This document shows, piece after piece, positions 48,348 through 61,100 of a stretch of DNA of 64,000 nucleotides. A model generated the notes under the pieces. It saw only the letters and a list, made by a program, of their open reading frames with translations, had not been told where the DNA came from and searched no databases. Every line of letters begins with the position of its first letter. Position 1 is the stretch's first letter. The translations under genes were made by a program, and so were the position numbers. Source of the stretch: Paragordius varius (taxonomy: Eukaryota > Nematomorpha); NCBI GenBank assembly GCA_964247055.1, contig OZ176052.1, forward strand, positions 12,338,001 through 12,402,000, written 5' to 3'.

Positions 48348-49239
48348 AGATAAAGGCTAATTTTGTACCTACTGAATGCAATATACAAGGGTTAATTAAT
48401 AACTTCCATCTAGCCTAACTCAACACATTTGTGATATAAATTATTATATTATATTCGACATTATAAAACGATATTTTTTTTGATCACAAAAAACTGTAAA
48501 ATAAATGCTCAGGAAACGAAATGCCTTTAATTTTACCTAATATCATCAATTTTTAAATCATAATCAAAATAATAATTGGACCATTAACTACATACATATA
48601 TGCAGCATTTATTACAATTATTACGCAACTATATCACCACGTTTGAATTTATTTTTTATTGAATTAATTTTTTTACAAATTTGTTTTTGTCATCGGACTT
48701 TGTTATCGGTAGAGACAGTGTATAACTAAAACATACTAACTATAATGACTATTTGAAAAGTGTATTCTTCCAACTAACAAAAGATATGTGTAAATACAAT
48801 ATTTATATACATTACATATTTAAAAGTAATTATAATTGGATAATGAGAGAATAAATATTATTATACAATAATTAAATTTATTTACAATGAATTTAATGGA
48901 TGAGTCATTTATAAGTAAGCGAAAGTCTAAGTAGAAAAAATTGAAATTGACTACCTATGTATGAAATATTATATTGATCCTTTTGGGAAACTAATACAAA
49001 TAATTCTGATAAATACAACAACTCAATATAATATTATGGCTACATCATTTAATAATAAAATTTCAGCTTGGAAATTTCGTCTTTTTAACATAAAATGAAA
49101 GCATAAATTTCGATCATTTGTAATAAAACGTAGGGGGCATTAATATAGAGATTTAATGCTTTGATATATATATAAAGAGAGGCCTGTTCTGCATAATTAA
49201 TTATATCATAATCGTTTGCCACAATTTAAATGCAACGAC
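48348..49239. other. Intergenic DNA between convergent genes
   Basis: Integrin (+) and ZnT1 (-) end facing each other, so both 3' UTRs probably lie here. Nothing else recognised. Confidence 0.5.
48500..48505 (+). promoter_or_regulatory. Candidate poly(A) signal of the integrin gene
   Basis: AATAAA about 150 nt after the integrin stop; weak evidence in AT-rich DNA. Confidence 0.3.
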
Positions 49240-52200
49240 TTAGTTGTTATTTGAAATTAGAGAGGTGTATGGGTTAATTTTAGATGGTGCTGCTATAAAT
49301 GAATGCTGTTGACTATTTTGCGGATTGTTATTGTTGAAAACAGGCAAAGCGGCAGCTGTATTCATAGTTTGTGGAATCGTTGCCATGGTAACCGACGTTG
49401 AATCCTCAGAAATGGCAGGATTTATCATTCCTTCTCCCGCCGTCGTTGTTAGCTCCAATCCAATCAGCTGGAGATCATCTTGAAGGGGGCTATTTGTGGT
49501 AGTAGCAGGAGAAACTGCAGGTGTCTTTTTCCCACAACACGTTTTGGGTGCACAATCGAGTGTCCCTCCACACAATAAAAGACATCTATAAAATAATGCA
49601 TGAGAGCGGTCACCCTTGAAAAATTCAAATTCACCCTTGAAAAATAAATTATGAAACTTCGGTCTAATATAACGCACTCCATTAAAATTAAATATATTTT
49701 TATGGGCCAGTTTATTATTTTTTCAGTATTATTTTGATTACATACAAAATTTCGTTTTTTTATAAATATAAAAAATATAGGTAATATATAATCATAAAAA
49801 ACACATAATTTATTTTAGGGTGAATTTGAACTGTAAATGGTATATTAAAAAAGATTACATCACATGTTTAACAAAGAGTGTGCTAATATTTTTGGGTGAA
49901 AGTCCGAATTAGCATAAATGTTTTTGGATTTGTTTTGTGACAAATATTTTTTATCCTAACTTTATTTAAACTAAAAAAAATGGGGCGCAGAAGGTAAGGT
50001 TTTTTTGTAATGAGCCATAATTCGAAAAAATTTTTATCAAATGATTTTGATAAATATGGGTTAAGAGACTCTCCATTCAATATTTAAAACCTGATTGGTT
50101 ATATAAGGAAATAAGTTGACATAATATGCTAATTTATTATTAAATTGTAGCTTTTTTGAAAAATTTAACTCCTACGCTTTATCTCTTTGAAAGCTATTGA
50201 TTAAAAAAATATGATTGGCTTTAAATTTGGTTTGTGAATTTAGGAAAGGGCAAAATAAATAATTTATTAAAAAACGGAAAATTAAGAGCGATAAATATAA
50301 GATACTAGTCTAGGGGTCAAAAAATCCTTTTTTACTCAAAAATTGCCGATAAAAATAGAATTATATGGGCGATCAAAAAAAATTATTGATGTTTTAAACA
50401 ACCAAAGTGGTTTATTATCAACTTGCTATAAAATAAAACAAAAATATTATTTATCTAATCTCTGATTTGTCTGTGCGTAAATGATTTATCTATGTTAAAA
50501 CGCAAAATAAAAGAAAAGCGACTATAAATAATATCACGTATGAAAGAAGGCGATATATTATTTCCGCGTACTTTATAGCTAAAGCAAAAAAAAATATTCA
50601 AAATTAACCAGTGCCGATAACACATAAAAAAACCTTTGAAAAATCGTAAAAAATATTTCTATCAATTTTTTTGACCAAACTGACAATGTGAATTTCAAAA
50701 ATTTAATCATTCAAAACATAACTATTAGGAAAAAATATTTGATATTTTGCTATTCACCTATATCTGACCCTAAATTATTTACATAAAGATGTCTTATTTG
50801 AAAATATGATATCCATATCTAAAACAAAATTACAAAAATCTACTATACAAATTTCACAAATAATATTTGTGTTTATACAGGTTAATAATTAAAAGGGTGT
50901 CCAACAAAAATGAATTCGTAAACCGCATTCATAATTTAGTCTTTATATTTTTTATCCATTTAATAATAATAAGTTTTTAAAATTAGTCATTACACTAAAA
51001 TGTATCAATTGCAACATTACACCCTATATATCCAAAAATATACTTTTACTTAACACAAAAAACTTTTACGAATCGTTTAATGCATTTATAAATATCTATA
51101 CAACTAGAAATATTTTTTAAAAAAAGGCAAAACCCCCAAAATTTTTATATATAAATAAGAAAAAAATGGCAACTATTATGATTGAGAAGAAAAACTGATA
51201 TATAGATAAAAACCAACTTTTCTTCCTCTTCAGTCAAGGGCATTTCCACAAACTCGGGTTGAATCGTAGTTGAATGTATCCCTTCTCGATGGAAAAAATC
51301 TTTAACTTTCCCAGCAATGCTCATGTAATCAGCCACGTTTCGGCATTGAATGTGTGCTGAAGCAATGATTCTATTACCAGCCAATTGCCAAACATGGAAT
51401 TCATGAACAGCTAAAACACCATCAACACTGCGTAACAATTTTTCCCTCAACTCATCAACCTTGAGGTGTGAAGGAACCGTTTGTAACAGTATAAGGGCAG
51501 ATTCACGCAACAAAGGCAAAGTGGTAGCCAGTATTATGGCGACAAGCACGAGACTCATACACGGATCAATGTAATAGCGCCAATCTCCTTTAAAGTACAT
51601 GATAGATAGAGCACTGATTATAACGATTACTGAGCCGAGCGCATCTCCAAACACGTGGAGAAACACGCCTCGCATATTGAGGTGTGTGGCAGAATGTTGA
51701 ACGTGTTTTTCATGTGACTTGCCACCGTCTTCAGAGTCGCGCATAAACGGAGCGTGACTTTTGTGGTCTGAATTACTATTATTATGAAAAGAAACGGTTG
51801 TGGAAGGTGGAGGACCATTTAGACTTGTTTTGGAACCTGGCAATCATATGTATGCGGTTAGTAAAAACAAAAAATGAATGGTATAAAATTAAATTCATGT
51901 TTATAAACCTAAAATCGGGAGGCAGACGACAAAAAGAGTTAGTTTGAATGGCAAAAATAAAGTGGTGAAAATATGTTATTGTAGTTTTTATTATATACTC
52001 TCAAAAACTTCTTTATCTAATACGCATATATTTTATCATGCTATGAATCACTTTAATTTGAAAGATATATATTATATATCAGTGTATTTTATTCACCTGA
52101 ATTTGGGTAGAAAGCACCGTTGGGCAAGTGTGATTTCGAATGCATACGCTCATCATCCAATTTTGTTTTATCGTTAATAGTATTTTGCTGTGAATCCATG

Positions 52201-53067
52201 TCTTCACTCACAGTTCTGCAGAAAATTGAATTATCAACGTCAAAACAAATTAATATCATTATTATTAAAAAAATTTTGTTTTAGTTTGGATTAATAAATA
52301 TTTTAACGGTAGAATACTAAGATTACATCAGTCAAAAAAGACAGCTATAAATTTTGTGAAAGAAAATCTATATATATTCATTTTACTTGTAATCATTTAT
52401 ACTGTAAGCGTCATTAACGTCGTTCTGCATATCGACTGCCGCATCAATAAACCTGGCACCGCTCATATTGAGTTTATCAAAAGAGCCCAATCTTTCCCGA
52501 GACCCTTTTCTATTAATGTCCAATATATTGGAAGAATCTTTGTAAGTTGGTTCTAAAATAGTTGAGCAAATTAAAAAAAATTAAAAATGAATTATCCAAA
52601 TCATAAAATTTAAAAAACATACCAATGTGAGCATGGGAATGGCCATGTGAATGTCCATGAGAATGACCATGGAATAAGGCAAGACCAATAATGTTAACTA
52701 CTAAACCAAGGCCTCCTATAAGCAAAAGAAGTTTATAATCGTGCACTTTTTCCAGCACAATAATCCGTTTAATAGCCTCAACAAATATGGAAAAGCAAAG
52801 AGCTATGAGAAAAACTGCATTTACCAATGCACCAAGGACTTCAGCTCTGGCCCATCCAAAAGTGTTTTTCTTAGAACGGCGTCTAGAAATCCGAACAGAA
52901 AAAAATCCGATCAATAAAGCCATGACATCCGATAACATATGAAAAGAATCTGCAACTAAAGCCATTGAATTAGTAATATATCCCACAACTATCTCAATAA
53001 AGAAAAACATAATTGTAAGGGCCAACATGGTTAATAAGCGACATGTTTTCCCCGAATATTTTCCCAT
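49240..53067 (-). CDS. SLC30A1: Zinc exporter of the ZnT1 (SLC30A1) type, five exons, 564 aa
   Basis: A cation-diffusion-facilitator antiporter that exports cytosolic zinc across the plasma membrane. Exons (minus strand): 53067-52623, 52552-52387, 52215-52097, 51836-51218, 49585-49240; phases 1, 2, 1, 2 all agree. Exon 1 has TM1-TM4 with the TM2 metal site in ADSFHMLSD, and ends in a HSHGHSHGHSHAH loop. Exons 2-3 encode a long acidic cytoplasmic loop. Exon 4 has TM5 with the second site, HVFGDALGS, then TM6 and the cytoplasmic domain ending TTIQPEFVE. Exon 5 supplies a cysteine-rich tail (CAPKTCCGKKTPAVS) that parallels the human ZnT1 tail (QCCG...KTPAVS), which is what identifies it as ZnT1 and not ZnT10 or ZnT2-like. 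The start ATG at 53065-53067 is the first in frame. The last intron (1.6 kb) carries a MITE-T copy. Confidence 0.92.
49600..49845. mobile_element. MITE-T copy 3, in the last intron of ZnT1
   Basis: The left side has AATTCAAATTCACCCTTGAA and the right side GGGTGAATTTGAACTGTAAA then TGGTATATTA, inverse of each other. Internal GTTTATTATTTTTTCAGTAT matches the copy at 24285. It lies within 15 bp of the splice acceptor of exon 5. Confidence 0.65.
49846..51217. other. ZnT1 intron 4, remainder
   Basis: AT-rich; nothing else recognised. Confidence 0.5.
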
Positions 53068-54031
53068 CACGCTTGACTTCAAATCCAAGTGTTTTTATGA
53101 CACAATAATAGAATCGTAAAACTATCAAGTAAAAAATGACTTCTTTAAAATATATATTTTTATTCATCAATATTTATTATTAATTTAATATATTTTTACC
53201 GAATAATTTAATTTAAAATATTAAGCGCATTAAATAACACTTTATTAAATTTTGGTAAAAAATGGTTTTGTAAACCAATATATATTTAACAAAAATTTAA
53301 AAACTATTATGATCAATGTTTTGCATCGTAATGATAAAAATGTTTTTGTAATATTTTAGCGCCTTTTTTACCGTTTTCATTATGCCCCAGTATAAAGTAC
53401 GCTTCAACATAATTTTGCTGGAAATTAGATTTTGGAAAATATGCCTATTTTAACTATTATTAATTGATATCAAAATTACATATATTTAAATTTTTTATCC
53501 CTTATCTGGACATTGCCTATATTTTAGGAGAGCTTTTTTAGAAGCGCAAAATAATTTGGGACTTTCGGCGGCATCTATAAATTAAATTATTTTAAAAATA
53601 TGTTTTGCTTTCAAATGTAATTTATGTACATAGACGATAAAATGTCTTGATGAAATTAATATATTCTCATTATAGAAATATATTTTTGGTCTTTACGAGT
53701 GATATAAAGTTATATTTATTTTTATGCTCAGTGTAAAAATGGCGAAATTTGATTATATTTTTTGCAATAAATTTAAATGATTAAAGCTAAATGCTTTATT
53801 CCAAAAAATATCACTTAAATATAAATACTTATAACAAGCAAAACAATATTGTTATAATATTTTAATTTATAGATGTGTGCTCGAAAGTGCCTAATTTGTT
53901 TCTTTTTAAAAAGTTCATAAAAATAAACGCGAAAATGCGGAATTTATAAATTTCAAAACATTTTTTAAAAAATGAACTTTTAGAAAAATTCTATCAAACT
54001 GAAGCGTACTTCTACTATTTTTAGTCATGAT
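53068..54031. other. AT-rich DNA upstream of ZnT1
   Basis: The ZnT1 promoter should be at its left edge. I see no clear metal-response element (TGCRCNC core) in the first few hundred bases. About 53730-54025 resembles the dispersed repeat at 21140-21470. Confidence 0.4.
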
Positions 54032-54204
54032 TAAGGTGACCAGATTTTTTAGAGGAAAAAGCGGGACAAATCTCAGAAGGGGGAGGGTCATTGGAGGGTG
54101 CAACCAAATATTTTTATACAAAAAATTTTTTGTAAATATATATCTATTTTTAACACAAATACATTATAAATATAGGAAAATTTGTACCTCACAGTTTGTA
54201 CCTT

Positions 54205-54480
54205 ATTCAATAAATTTTACATGTGCACGAACAAAGGGTGAAGTGATTGATTCTAGAAAATATAATAAAGACGAAATCATCACAAAGTGCGCTGGGTGAT
54301 GCAAGAAGCAGCACAAAAAATATTTTTAACAATTTAGCGAATAATCTTAATCAAAACATTATTGGCAGATACACAAAGCTATTCAAACAGCTACTGATTT
54401 GTTACCCCTGGATGTGGAAAATATAGATGTTAAAATGCTTGGATATTGTAGAACTGTTGGTTAGCTCTTTTGCCAGCGAT
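54205..54480 (+). pseudogene. Inverted partial copy of the hAT transposase
   Basis: The plus strand reads NFTCARTKGEVID, matching KFTCARTKAEAIV of the minus-strand transposase. Further on, sequence around ATGCTTGGATATTGTAGAAC and CAAACAGCTACTGATTTGT is the inverse of 55880-56070. So the left part of the element is an internally rearranged or second copy. Confidence 0.75.
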
Positions 54481-55169
54481 TGAAATATTTATAAAAATGT
54501 GATCTCCTGAATCCTATTTTTTATCACAGGACAAAGGTCAAAATTTCAAGTCAAAAAAGGTTAGAAAATAATCTTATACATTACCTAATTATAAAACATC
54601 CAGAAAAACAAGGCTCAATGAATAGTCATATAAAAATGTTTTATACAAACAGAAACGATTATTTGGAAGACAAGACGGTGCACAATGACACTTTTCTATA
54701 AAGTCTCATTATTAAATAAATATATGAAAACTTATTATGGACAACAGAAACAAATACGTAGGATAGAAATGGTTAAAATAATCATTTTAAACAAATTATG
54801 TTCCTTACAATAATATTTTAATTGTAGAATTTGATTTATCTTTACCTGAACCACTGCTATTGAACGCGTTTTTCCACATTAAATTAAGTAAGGACACGGA
54901 ATCAAATTTAAATGTTGAATAAAAGCCATTTTATGATATAATTTGACAAATTATGAAGACTTATACAATAATTTAAGTAATTTTGTCTTTAAAGAAAAAA
55001 TTTTATTTGATATATTTTTTGTTTGAGTGAAGGTGTTTTAGTAGATTGTCATCATTTTTTAAAATATCGTAGAAGTCTTCACAAGAATTTGTCAAATTAT
55101 ATTTGACAGATAAAACGGCCTCTAAAGTTTCAACATTTAAATTTGATTTTTCCGATGTCCACACCTTAT

Positions 55170-56795
55170 TTACTGTAGAACGCGCTCAGTAGCAGCGTTG
55201 GTTCCAGGTAAAGATAGTGCGAATTCCACAATTTTTAAAATATTATTGTATGTAATATAGTTGGCTTCAAAATGATGAAATATTTCCAACCATTTCTTTT
55301 CTGCTGTATGTTTTTCTGTCCATAATTTAAGTTTTTCATTATTAATATATCTTTTAACTAATGATACTTCAGAAAAAAGATCATTTTCTGAAAGATTACT
55401 TTTTGAGAATTTTTGGAAGCAGATATAATCAAATGATTTTTGAACATCGTACCAATTATATTCTGATTTTAATGTTATCCAATGAAAATGATCAATTTCA
55501 TTGAATTGCGACGTCCAGTCTTCCAAATAATCTTTACAGTTTGTATGAAACATTTTTATATGGTACAGGATATCTTGGCGATTTATTAATCCTTGTTTTT
55601 CTAAATTATTTATATTGCGGATGGTTAATGGTATAAAATTATTTTCTAACCGTTCTTGACATTGGAATTTTAGGTTACTAACTTCATTGGCTAATTCGAT
55701 TGCCGAAATTTTGTCACCTTCTATAAATTTAATAACATTATGAAAGATAGAAGCTTAATTATGTAAGAATTCTAACCATATTTTTAAAGAATCACTTTCA
55801 AAACCTTTTTTAAAGTTGTAGGACATTTGTATTATGATAAAGAAAAGATTTTAAAGGATCATACATTTTTAAAATTCTTTCGATAGCTGGCATAAAAGCT
55901 AACCAACGAGTTTTACAATATCCAAGCATTTTTTGATATTAAACTTCTGTATGTTCACAGAATTCTTTTAGCGTTTCAACAGGTACCGTCTATATATAAA
56001 AATAGGAATATATTTTAACAACTACATTTTCCACATCTATGGGTACAAATCAGCAGCTGTTTAAATAGCGTTGTGTATTATATGCGCTGCACACCCAACG
56101 CCCATAATGTTTTGATTAAGATTATCTGTAATTTATGAAAAATATTTTTTGTTCCCCTCTTGCTTTTCCACCAAAGTTCGTATTGGTGTTGTCAGCGCAA
56201 TATGCGATAATTTTGTCTTTTAAATTATTTTTTACTAGAATATGCATTATTGTTCAGAAACTTCACCGGGTAGGGAAATTAAATCTAAAATTTTAATTTT
56301 TACTCCGGTTTCTGAATCAAAATATCTTATCAAAGTTAAAATAATTTTGTTTCATGGTGATTTGATGTTTCAGAGTATAGGAATAAGAAATTAATTTTTA
56401 GCAAATCTTTTTGTTTTAGAAAATGTATGTGGCGAAAGGACATTGCACACAATGGCTTCAGCCTTTGTACGGGCACATGTAAATTTTTCATGGAATAACG
56501 TGCGAATAACCTGTAAGGTACAGTATCTAAAGGAATGATTGTAAACGGCGTGAAAAGATAACACGCCCTCAGCTAGTGCCAAATTCTTTTCTTCCTCTCC
56601 AAAAGCGGTTTTAAAAAAATCGCTCATTTTGTAAGATGATGCCGCCATATCTAAATATTTTTTATGTTTCTCTGTTTCCATATGCTTTGTAATATCATGC
56701 TTGTTACCATGTGCTAGGGTGAATTCCCCCTCGCATATAAGACATTTAACAGATGATTCTTTGTTCGTTTTTTTGATAAAAGGAAAATCTTTCAT
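55170..56795 (-). pseudogene. hAT transposase with BED zinc finger, broken
   Basis: The N-terminal part (56795-56391, 134 codons) has a BED-type finger, CLICEGEF with HITKH-like histidines (KHDITKHMETEKH), then AEGVLSFHAVYNHSF and FTCARTKAEAI, typical of ZBED5/SCAND3-like hAT proteins. The C-terminal dimerisation region (55553-55170) ends in LSLPGTNAATERV, the hATC signature. Between them the frame is lost in several places and the catalytic core is only partly readable, so it is inactive. Confidence 0.85.
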
Positions 56796-56879
56796 TAATT
56801 CATCGTTTAATTTACAACCAATCTCTTTTTGAGCTCATTAAACTACTATTAGTATAATAAATATTATATTGCCTTAATC

Positions 56880-57240
56880 TGGAATAAACGTGTAAGGTAC
56901 CGATTTGTGGTATCAATTTGTCTTTTAAGCTACCGATTTGTGGTATCAATTTGGCTTTTTAATAATGTTGGCAAGTAATAAAACTAAAATATTAGTATAA
57001 TATATATTATATTACTTTAATTTTCTGGAATAAACGTGTAAGGTACCGATTTGCGGTATCATTTTCTCTTTTAAGCTACCGATTTGTGGAATTAATTTGG
57101 CTTTTTAATATGTTAGCAAGAATAAAACTAAAATATTAGCATAGTAAATATTATATTACCTTAATCTTCTGAAATAAACGTGTAAGCTACCGATTTGGTA
57201 TTAATTTGTCTTTTAATCTAGAGATTTGTGGTATTATGGC
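56880..57240. repeat. Tandem repeat inside the hAT element, about 145-bp unit
   Basis: GTGTAAGGTACCGATTTG begins units near 56890, 57031 and 57179. Each unit holds two or more copies of a shorter TACCGATTTGTGGTATCAA motif spaced about 40 bp. The block sits between the transposase start and the right terminal repeat. Confidence 0.85.
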
Positions 57241-57515
57241 TTTTTGATAATGATGACAGTAGTAGTAGGAAGCAAATTGTATATTCACATGATATAAATT
57301 CGAAAAAAATAAATATTTTTAATTTAAAAATAAAAATTTTAATTTAAAATTGAATAGATTTTAAAGATATTTAATGATAAAAAAATTAAACGGATAAAAA
57401 AAATTATTTGCCTTAAAAATAAATTTTTTTACCTATCCGTGAAAAAGCGGGACATTTTAAAAACGTAGCGGGACGCGGGACAAAGTGTGGAAAAGCGGGA
57501 CGTCTGGTCACCTTA

Positions 57516-58115
57516 TCTTTAACACAAAATTATTTATAACAAAATTAAAAAATTATTATTCATAATAAATTCAACCAATAAATCTATTTTGGTAAAAAGG
57601 ATTTATTTTCATTTTATACGCTCTCCTTTAAAATTACGGAGGGTACTATGTAATTAATAAAGTGTAATACGATTTTTTATTAACTCTTGATAATTATTAC
57701 GACCAAATCTTAAAAGGGCCTTTTGCAATATTATTATTACAGCGATAAGGAGTTTTACCATTTATAGGCGGTAGTAATATTAATTTTTTTGGAATTTCCA
57801 TTTGTTTATATTAATAAATCTCCGACAATGTTTAGTTGAATAAAGAAAACTTGAAAATTATATTTTATGGCTTATAGCCTCCGGATTTCTTTTGGATCTA
57901 ATAAATTTTTTATATTAATGTATGTACAATATTTTAAACAGGGCCTTTGAAAATACTCTGCATTTTAGGGTAGCGCTTAAGGTAGTTTTATTTAATTAGG
58001 TTTTATATTGATTATGTATTATAGTGTTATTTTAAATGACATCATCGTTACATAGCGATGAAGGGTTTATATTAACTTTGCTTTGATTGTTGAATCATAA
58101 AAGTGTTTTAATATT
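57516..58115. other. AT-rich DNA upstream of the kinase gene
   Basis: Nothing recognised; expected to hold the kinase promoter and 5' UTR. Confidence 0.5.
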
Positions 58116-61100
58116 ATGAACTTTAAAACATTTTTAACGATGTGTTGTTGTTGTGGGAGTTGTTGTGTGGGAGGAGAGGCAGAAGAAATTGTCAGGAACG
58201 CTGGTGAGGAGGGGACAACAGCTGATTCAAGGAGGAATCGAGTCTGTTGTCCCCGGTGGAAGAAACCGTGGGGGTTCTTCCACAAGAGGAGGGTGGATCA
58301 TCTGGGTAAGATTCTTTAAATATTTCTTGCTTGCTGCTTTTAAGAATGCAAGTTTAATTTATCCTAATGCTAATTAATTATTGTTTAGATGGCGGTGACG
58401 GGGAGCATGAGAAGAATTGGTTAGGAACCCTGAGAAAGGTGTTCCGTAAGAAGCCTCGTCCCCCTCCAGGTATTATAAGCCTACAATTTTTTAAGAAATG
58501 TCGTGTGCTACGGCAAAGTTGGTAAATCTTTTTTACTACCCAATCACTTTGTGAAATACTATTTTTAAACCTTTAATAATAATCTACAAAACCAAAACTT
58601 TTATCAGTTATAATAATAATAATATAAATTCAATTTTATATTTCATCATAGCGATGATCGTAAAATCTGTATCATAATAAGGATAATTTATGGATGTATA
58701 AAGTTAATTACCTTGCAAATTCATAAGCGAATAAAAAAATTGTGTTAAAAAAACGTTAATCTTAATATAGAGAAAATGATTTAAAATACTAGTTCCGTTG
58801 CTCATCAAGTTTTCATTTAAGGTTTCGATATGTATTAAGGTTTTTATTTGTAAAAAATAATATCGATCAGATTTAAGCGTACAAGATAGTCGAATAAATT
58901 AATATTTTTGTATTATATATGGTGGTTTGTTTAATTATATATTTAGATGCCAAACAAGAAAAACCAGGAAATGAATCAGGTAAATACAGAAAAATATATA
59001 TTAATATTTAAGTACGAAGAATGTTTTGATTAACATGCCAATTATAATCAATTTAAATCGATTCTAACAAAGTTTGATATTCAAATTACCATTTAGTTGT
59101 TGTTATTACAGAAAAATATTTTTTATTTAGTTTACTACAGTACCTTGTCTCCAAAAGAGGGCGCTGGTGATTTCGTCGAGCCTGCCCAAACAAGTATATT
59201 AAAAATATAATGTCATAAAATTAAATTAGGACTTTTCTTTGTTTAATAATTTAATTATCAGTTTGGTAAAACGTTTGTAATTGGAAAAAATATCATTTAA
59301 TCAAAAATAAATTTAATTTTAACTTTAACTCTTTTATAGAAAACGAGAAATCGGCTTGCAAAACTTCATCATCTCCGTTCGGTTCTGCTAAAAGTTGTTG
59401 GCATGAACGCACATGTATGATTTAAAATTATTTTAATATTTAAAAGGGAAAAAATTGTTTTAATTAAGACATTGATCAAAGAAAATTTAATTTATTGGTC
59501 TATAAATGTTAGATTTACATAAAAAAGGAGAAATTGATTTAAATATCAGACACTTTATAAATACCAACTGGAATTTATAGACTATAAAAAAAACATGGAT
59601 TAAAAACGAAAATACATACCACTAGCAAAAGTTAAATATTGGTTTATAAAATCGTATTAAACAAGAAAAATACTTTTACAGTATAATAAATATGCATTCG
59701 ATTGAATTAAGCTAGAATATCCATACGTTATATTTTAAAGAATATTAAATCTATTAAACATTTGTATAAATATATAGGATATAGTCGATTGGATTTATTT
59801 TATCTGTTAATGCCAAATATATCTTCACTTTATTAAATACATATCTTTATATAAACTTATCATTATATCCCTAGAAGTCAACCCGACCCCCGACGCAAGT
59901 AGACGGCTGTCACTGAACCACCATTGACTGGTGTTTGGAAGGGCAGCAAGGGACGTCTTTTGTGGACAGTGGCGACGTGGGTCTGCTACACCCTTTTCTT
60001 GATACACCTTGATTTATAAAATATATGGAAATTTATTTAAAAACGTGTCATACCAAATATATAAATAAAAAATGCGTATGGTTTTGTTCACTATAAAGGA
60101 TGTCCGTTTTCTCAGCGTTAAAATATAAGAATGGATGTAGAGACAATGGTTATTTTAAATATAATTTCTAAAAATATTTATTGTTCTTTTCCTCTATATT
60201 GAAATCACAAGTTAACACCTTAGAGGATAAAACCAATTAAATTTACAAGACATAAGTTGTAAAACTAATTGAAAAAAACCAAAAACAAAAAATTATAATA
60301 ACCGAGGGAACAACACTCAGTTGAAAATAAAAGAGTCTATATATACTATCGTGTCGTAAAATAAATAATTATATTTTAAAATTATTATAATAATTGTTAC
60401 AATTTATTTATAAAATATGCAATAAATACTTTAGCCTCCAATAATCATGGTGCAGTTGATCCTCGCAAAGATGTAAGAGTAAATTTGTGTTTTATAAACT
60501 TATTCGATTTAAAAAAAATTGATTTTAGTGGATTTTATTTTTTTAATTTTTAAACTTTTATTTTTTTCGAAACAATAAAGGTTATCAATGACTTCCCGTC
60601 CAAATATAATGTCTGCAAAAAACTTGGAGAAGGGTATTTTTATTTAGTTTATAATACTTTATGAGAGTGTAGGTTGATTACTTAATAAATATATATTTAT
60701 TTTTAGGGCCTTTGGTACTGTATTCCTGGCCAAAGATCGTAAAAAGAATACCGTAGCATTAAAAAAGATAAAACTTAAGAACCAACACCTCGACCACGAT
60801 ACCGTCAATGAAATATTTTTACTGATGAATCTTAAACATCCCAACATTGTCAAATATCTTAATTCCAGTTTCTCAGGAGACAGTTTATGGGTAAAAGACT
60901 TATCTTATCACTTGAATTAATATTTATAATATGTGTCATTTCGCTCTTTATTAGTTTGCCTTTTCCATTATGTACAGATCATTATGGAGAATATTAATGG
61001 TGTCACTTTGTGGGATTTGAATCGTCGGAAGCTTTGCGAACCTGTACTAGCCTTAATCTGCCAACAGGTTAATTTTAGTTTTGTCTCACCAGCATCCAGA

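Larger units (their letters stand above)
54032..57515 (-). mobile_element. hAT-superfamily DNA transposon, degraded, with both terminal inverted repeats
   Basis: Terminal inverted repeats: TAAGGTGACCAGA starts at 54032 and its inverse ends at 57515, each followed inward by AAAGCGGGACA-type sequence. The minus strand codes for a BED-finger transposase (55170-56795). I see no matching 8-bp target duplication (flanks GTCATGAT and TCTTTAAC), so the ends may come from different copies or the duplication has decayed. A tandem-repeat block lies at 56880-57240, and an inverted partial transposase copy at about 54205-54480. Confidence 0.85.

Noticed and set aside
51145-51217. Extension of ZnT1 exon 4 to a stop as LVFIYISVFLLNHNS
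   Set aside because: Exon 4 joins in phase to 49585-49240, which encodes the ZnT1-type cysteine-rich tail; the extension is intron.
52356-52556. Plus-strand open frame of 66 codons
   Set aside because: It is antisense to ZnT1 exon 2 (52387-52552), whose phases fit the gene on the minus strand.
54021-57523. 8-bp target duplication for the hAT element
   Set aside because: The flanking octamers GTCATGAT and TCTTTAAC do not match.
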